Origin: Spirosoma rigui
GTDB lineage: Bacteria; Bacteroidota; Bacteroidia; Cytophagales; Spirosomataceae
Reading direction: 5' to 3'
DNA length: 64,000 nt
NCBI RefSeq assembly: GCF_002067135.1
Contig: NZ_CP020105.1
Span: 3,286,001 to 3,350,000, forward strand
Under the pieces are notes generated by a model that saw only the letters and a list, made by a program, of their open reading frames with translations, did not search any database and was not told the origin of the DNA. The translations under genes and the position numbers were made by a program. Positions 60,792 through 64,000 of this stretch are shown one piece after another; position 1 is the first letter of the stretch, and each line of letters starts with the position of its first letter.

Positions 60792-61074
60792 GTACACTTC
60801 TTAGATCGACTGAGCCACAGGCACCCTGTCTGGCCAACTGTCTGACAGCTTTACTGTGGTTTTGTTGTACTCATGGAGCCGCCCCCACTTGGGAGCGGTT
60901 TCCTGCTTTCAGGGTATGATGGTTCAGAACCTAAATCGGCTGCATGCATACCTGTTCAACGGAGAAAGTTATTCGTTGAAAACGCGTTGCGGCTAATTCA
61001 TCGCCGGCGTACTGGTTCCAACGGACCACCCCTGTGTTGTACCACAAGACTCACGTTTCTGGTACTGTTCACAA
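60792..61074. other. Non-coding interval between amtB and the membrane-protein pair
   Basis: No supported gene on either strand; a 132-codon plus-strand frame has unnatural, Cys- and Arg-rich composition. A short GC-rich inverted repeat (CCGCCCC...GGGAGCGG) lies near 60891-60910. Nothing else recognised. Confidence 0.4.
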
Positions 61075-61134
61075 GCAGCAATGCCCGATCGCGCTTCGTC
61101 ATATACGTGACACAGCGCGATCGGGCATTGCTGC
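61075..61134 (-). terminator. 21-bp hairpin terminator of the membrane-protein pair
   Basis: Perfect arms 61075-61095 and 61114-61134 with an 18-base loop, 19 bases past the stop of the minus-strand gene at 61153. Confidence 0.75.
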
Positions 61135-61152
61135 CAGCGGGCGGAAACAGAG

Positions 61153-62580
61153 TTAAAGCCCGTCCGACAGGAACTTTCGGATGGTCTGGTGGGGTCGCAA
61201 CTCCTGCGACTTGCCATTCTGGCCTTTGTCGGCCGCTCCGCCAGTACGTTCGTAAGTGCGGGTTCCGTTAACACGGCTGCTGGTATGCAGGTCGTGCAAC
61301 TCCCGGCGTAGCTGCTGCTGTTCCTCGTCATTGAGGACCGTCCGGTTCGCTTCACCCTGGCCGTAGCCATCGTTGAAATTACTGATACGGCTGTCCGTCT
61401 GCGCAAGTTTCAGCTCGGCCAGCAGGTCATTTAAGTCCGCAACGATGGACCGGCGTTGCTCCCGAAGTTCATCGAGAGCAGGTAGCAGGTCGAGGTCATG
61501 TTGAAGTACGTTCTCGCGGGTACGCTGCTCGGTCAGTTGAGCTTCGAGGGGGGCAATCTCCTTGTCGAGCCGTTTCAACCGACGGCGTAGTTTCCATATT
61601 TTGGGATCGGCCTGGAGCCATCGGAACCAGAATGCCGACAAGACCGGCAGCGCAATACCGAGACAAACGGCCCCGGCCAACGCAAACAGGATACCGCTCA
61701 GTACGAAGGACAGCAAGGCCCAGGGGCTGTTGACCAGCGCCAGGTTTAACTCGCTCGATTCGCTGAGCTGTTTCTCGATCTTGTTTAGCGTGGCAGCATC
61801 CAGCGTCTGGGACGTAGCGGAGGGGTCAGTATTGAGCTGCAACTGCCGAACGGATTTGTTAATGGCCGACTTAAGCTGATCGGTGCGGTAGGCTTCGTAC
61901 CGGAACCAGCCCAGTACGGCCAGGGTAAGGACCGAGAAAAGGGCGATCGCTATTTTAAACCGTTCATATTTGCTCCGGTTCTGCTCCGGATTTTCCAGAT
62001 ACGGTTTCTCGATCAGGCGGTCATAGGCGGGTTTCAGCAGGATAGAAACCATCGCCAGCCCCACTGCAAATGCCCAGGCTTCATTGGTGTCGCGAATATT
62101 CAGAGCATACGCTACAATTTCGTGCGATATGATCAGGTCACCCGCCAGGAATGAAATACCCGCCACCAGGAACAGCAGTCCGGCCAGCAACGAATAATCG
62201 GGAGAGGCTTTGGCCCGCCGTTCCCGCAGCGCGTCGATGTCGGCGTGTAACGTCTGCCGGTCGGCTTCGCGCTGTTTTACCTGCTTATCCAGCCGTTCTA
62301 CCTGCAGAGCGTGGTTTTGCAGGTTGGAGTAAGCGGTACGGTTGGCCTCGGTCACGTCGGCGATCGCCTGCTCAGTTGCCGTTAGCTCGGTGCGTTTTTC
62401 CTGAATACGCTCCGTAAGCCAGTCCGTGTTGACTTGGCTGGATAAATACCCTTCGTATGTTTCCCGGTTTACCCCCTCCACGCCACTGGTGTAGCCATGT
62501 TGGAAGTCGGGGTTATTGTTTGGTTCCACAGTTGTCAGTTTATGGTTGCAGTGCGCGTAGCAGGCAAACCGTTTAACCAT
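61153..62580 (-). CDS. Unrecognised coiled-coil membrane protein (second of pair)
   Basis: A 475-residue protein without a recognised family. It has a cytoplasmic-looking start, a coiled coil at about residues 50-130 (RIQEKRTELTATEQAIADV, DRQTLHADIDALRERR), three or more membrane helices (DYSLLAGLLFLVAGISFLAG; FAVGLAMVSILL; RFKIAIALFSVLTLAVLGWF; LSFVLSGILFALAGAVCLG), then another coiled coil (RRRLKRLDKEIAPLEAQLTE) and a polar tail. The ATG at 62580 overlaps the end of the preceding gene by 8 bases, so the two are translated together. The layout suggests an inner-membrane complex with long cytoplasmic helical arms. Confidence 0.75.
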   Translation of the reverse strand: MVKRFACYAHCNHKLTTVEPNNNPDFQHGYTSGVEGVNRETYEGYLSSQVNTDWLTERIQEKRTELTATEQAIADVTEANRTAYSNLQNHALQVERLDKQVKQREADRQTLHADIDALRERRAKASPDYSLLAGLLFLVAGISFLAGDLIISHEIVAYALNIRDTNEAWAFAVGLAMVSILLKPAYDRLIEKPYLENPEQNRSKYERFKIAIALFSVLTLAVLGWFRYEAYRTDQLKSAINKSVRQLQLNTDPSATSQTLDAATLNKIEKQLSESSELNLALVNSPWALLSFVLSGILFALAGAVCLGIALPVLSAFWFRWLQADPKIWKLRRRLKRLDKEIAPLEAQLTEQRTRENVLQHDLDLLPALDELREQRRSIVADLNDLLAELKLAQTDSRISNFNDGYGQGEANRTVLNDEEQQQLRRELHDLHTSSRVNGTRTYERTGGAADKGQNGKSQELRPHQTIRKFLSDGL

Positions 62581-63658
62581 GCAATACATCCTGCCGCTGC
62601 TGTTCGCTGAGCCGGTAGCGGAGGCTGCGGGCGAGTTCAAACTCGCTCAGAAATAAGTTAACAAGTTGATCGCGCTGGGCGTTCAACCCAACCAGCGCAG
62701 CTTCCTGCCGGCGCAACGCGCTGGCCTGTAGCCCCTGCTGCGATCGGTACGATGCAAGGTCGTTGTTCAGCAGCCGCAACTGACTCTCCAGGTCCGGTAA
62801 GATCCTTTGCTGATCGTGTTTCTGTTGCCTTTCCAGACCCAGCGCCAACAGGTCATGTTGCAATCGAATCAGCAGGCTCAATAATAGCTTACCGGCCAGC
62901 AGAAACAGAAACAGCACAAAAAGGAACAGGGCAACGGCCTGGCCCAGGGGTTGCCTGTGTAGCGCCTGTACCAGAATGAACAGTGCAGCCGCTACGGGCA
63001 GCCCCAGTTCTTCCACCAGCCGCCGACCCGTCAGCCGGGTGCCTTCCTCGTAAAAGAACGATGTTCGACCCGACAAATTGAACATGCCGGCGAGAAACAC
63101 GCCCAGGGCTATCCAATGGTTTGAAAAAACGGGCTGCAGGGTCGCATCGACCAGGTAAAATCCGCCGATGCAGAGTACAACCGATACGAGCAGGCTTACT
63201 ACGTTACGAAGAAGGGTATCTGATGCCGGACGGGGATTGATTACGGCATCAATACGTGCCTGCAACGCATGAGCCTGCGTTTCCCACTGGCTGATCTGTC
63301 GGTTGGTTTCGCGCAGGGCCTCTTCGGATTGTTCTTTATTCCGGGCAACGGAAACGGCCTGGTGCCGGAAGAAAGCCGTGATCTCAGCCACCTTTTCATC
63401 AGGCTGAGCATCAGACAAGCCAAACAGTACCCCTTCATCGCGGAGGGTGTCGGGATCGGAAAGCCAGTAAGGCTTGAGCATAGACGGTTCGGCGGAAGCG
63501 TTTTCAACCGACTCTTCTACGGCAGCAGGACGGGGATGGGTCATTAGCTGCGGCAGCGGTGTTAGTGGTAGTGCATTGGTAGCATTGGTAGGCAGGGTGG
63601 GGGGCGCTGGCGGGAACGGTTGCCGGAAATATGAACGTATGCGGTCGTACAGGGTCAT
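62573..63658 (-). CDS. Unrecognised coiled-coil membrane protein (first of pair)
   Basis: A 361-residue protein with the same plan as its partner. After a Pro-rich N-terminus (residues 15-45) comes a helical region with coiled coil (EKVAEITAFFRHQAVSVARN, QWETQAHALQARIDAV), four membrane helices between about residues 155 and 270 (NVVSLLVSVVLCIGGFYLV and VALFLFVLFLFLLAGKLLLS among them) and a second coiled coil (DQQRILPDLESQLRLLNNDL). No signal peptide or enzymatic motif is visible. The stop overlaps the start of the next gene. No known family is recognised. Confidence 0.75.
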   Translation of the reverse strand: MTLYDRIRSYFRQPFPPAPPTLPTNATNALPLTPLPQLMTHPRPAAVEESVENASAEPSMLKPYWLSDPDTLRDEGVLFGLSDAQPDEKVAEITAFFRHQAVSVARNKEQSEEALRETNRQISQWETQAHALQARIDAVINPRPASDTLLRNVVSLLVSVVLCIGGFYLVDATLQPVFSNHWIALGVFLAGMFNLSGRTSFFYEEGTRLTGRRLVEELGLPVAAALFILVQALHRQPLGQAVALFLFVLFLFLLAGKLLLSLLIRLQHDLLALGLERQQKHDQQRILPDLESQLRLLNNDLASYRSQQGLQASALRRQEAALVGLNAQRDQLVNLFLSEFELARSLRYRLSEQQRQDVLHG

Positions 63659-63731
63659 GCTGAAGGATAGTAACTGACGGGGGAGTCAGGGTAAGTGTTG
63701 TCTAAGGGAGTCTGGCTGTGGCCGTTGCCGA

Positions 63732-64000
63732 TCAACTGGCCGCGCCCTCTGCCGGTGCCTTGAGTTGGGGGACGAACCATTTGAACAGGCCCCACGACAG
63801 GGCGAGTAGACCGCCAAATACCAGTGTAAGTACCGGATTGTAATAACTGATTGCCAGCAGGCAAACTACGGACAGTAGTAAGGCCACCATGGGTACGTAG
63901 GGGTAAAACGGGGTTCGATACGATCGAACCAGGTTCGGTTCAGTACGACGCAGGTGGAACAGGCTCAGTAAACTCATAATATACATGCCCAGCGCGCCGA
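63732..64000 (-). CDS. Amino-acid/ethanolamine-type permease, 3' end
   Basis: The last 89 codons of a permease that continues beyond the right edge of the window. The sequence MYIMSLLSLFHLRRTEPNLV, RTPFYPYVPMVALLLSVVCL and two closing membrane helices match the C-terminus of APC-superfamily permeases of the ethanolamine/amino-acid type. The frame is open to base 64000; its start is not visible. It is on the same strand as the membrane-protein pair, 73 bases upstream. Confidence 0.75.
   Translation of the reverse strand, partial: GALGMYIMSLLSLFHLRRTEPNLVRSYRTPFYPYVPMVALLLSVVCLLAISYYNPVLTLVFGGLLALSWGLFKWFVPQLKAPAEGAAS

Noticed and set aside
60873..61271. A 132-codon plus-strand frame after amtB
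   Set aside because: Cys/Arg-rich, unnatural composition; it runs through the 21-bp palindrome and into the end of the minus-strand membrane-protein gene.
1..64000. tRNA, rRNA, CRISPR arrays and riboswitches
   Set aside because: Intergenic intervals were read for tRNA T-loop patterns, regularly spaced repeats and conserved riboswitch cores; none was recognised. A covariance-model search could still find a small RNA.

Overview
The window looks like a chromosomal segment of a Bacteroidota bacterium, most likely Cytophagales and Spirosoma-like; the taxonomy is inferred from gene content and promoter style, since no database was searched. Supporting signs are moderately high G+C, genes without clear Shine-Dalgarno sequences, promoters of the TTTG-N18/19-TAnnTTTG type before clpS and a ferredoxin gene, DUF2490 and DUF4159 proteins, the acyl-CoA reductase/ferredoxin pair, and many secreted or lipoprotein hydrolases. 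No rRNA, tRNA, CRISPR array, intact prophage or intact insertion sequence was seen.

Layout. 0-6 kb: a ROK sugar kinase with a GmhA-like SIS isomerase, an unrecognised exported protein, N-carbamoylputrescine amidase and a Tat-type Gfo/Idh/MocA oxidoreductase. 6-9 kb: an MBOAT/SGNH-like pair, probably for O-acylation of a surface polymer. 9-22 kb: housekeeping genes (ClpB, MetG, a TPR protein, MscS, cysteine desulfurase, cyclophilin) with a decayed IS200-like transposase between clpB and metG. 22-32 kb: flavin reductase, a PLP trans-sulfuration enzyme, a two-gene unsaturated fatty acyl-CoA pair (dienoyl-CoA isomerase-like and 2,4-dienoyl-CoA reductase-like), a TlpA-type thioredoxin, a sodium:solute symporter, ClpS, RecR and an exported superoxide dismutase.

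32.7-40.4 kb, minus strand: a compact MoxR/Bat-type block in transcription order DUF4159, MoxR ATPase, DUF58, BatA-like, DUF4175-like and a membrane-anchored protein; the last four genes overlap by 1-4 bases. 40.7-47.2 kb: a tandem duplication of a TldD/PmbA pair, split by the remnant of a GxxExxY gene lying inside imperfect inverted repeats. 47.5-56.2 kb: extracellular or ester-hydrolysing functions (lipase-like protein, three esterase-family proteins, GH16 glucanase, two lipoproteins, one with collagen-like repeats) and an ATP-grasp ligase. 56.3-60.7 kb: acyl-CoA reductase divergent from a ferredoxin, then an outer-membrane barrel gene followed by amtB. 61.1-63.7 kb: two overlapping genes for unrecognised coiled-coil/multi-pass membrane proteins, then the 3' end of an amino-acid/ethanolamine-type permease cut by the window edge.

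Unusually long perfect palindromes (14-29 bp stems) follow many genes, the longest lying between convergent genes; most are best read as one- or two-way terminators. The least explained items are the coiled-coil membrane pair, the duplicated TldD/PmbA locus with its inserted remnant, and the unrecognised exported protein near 2.5 kb.
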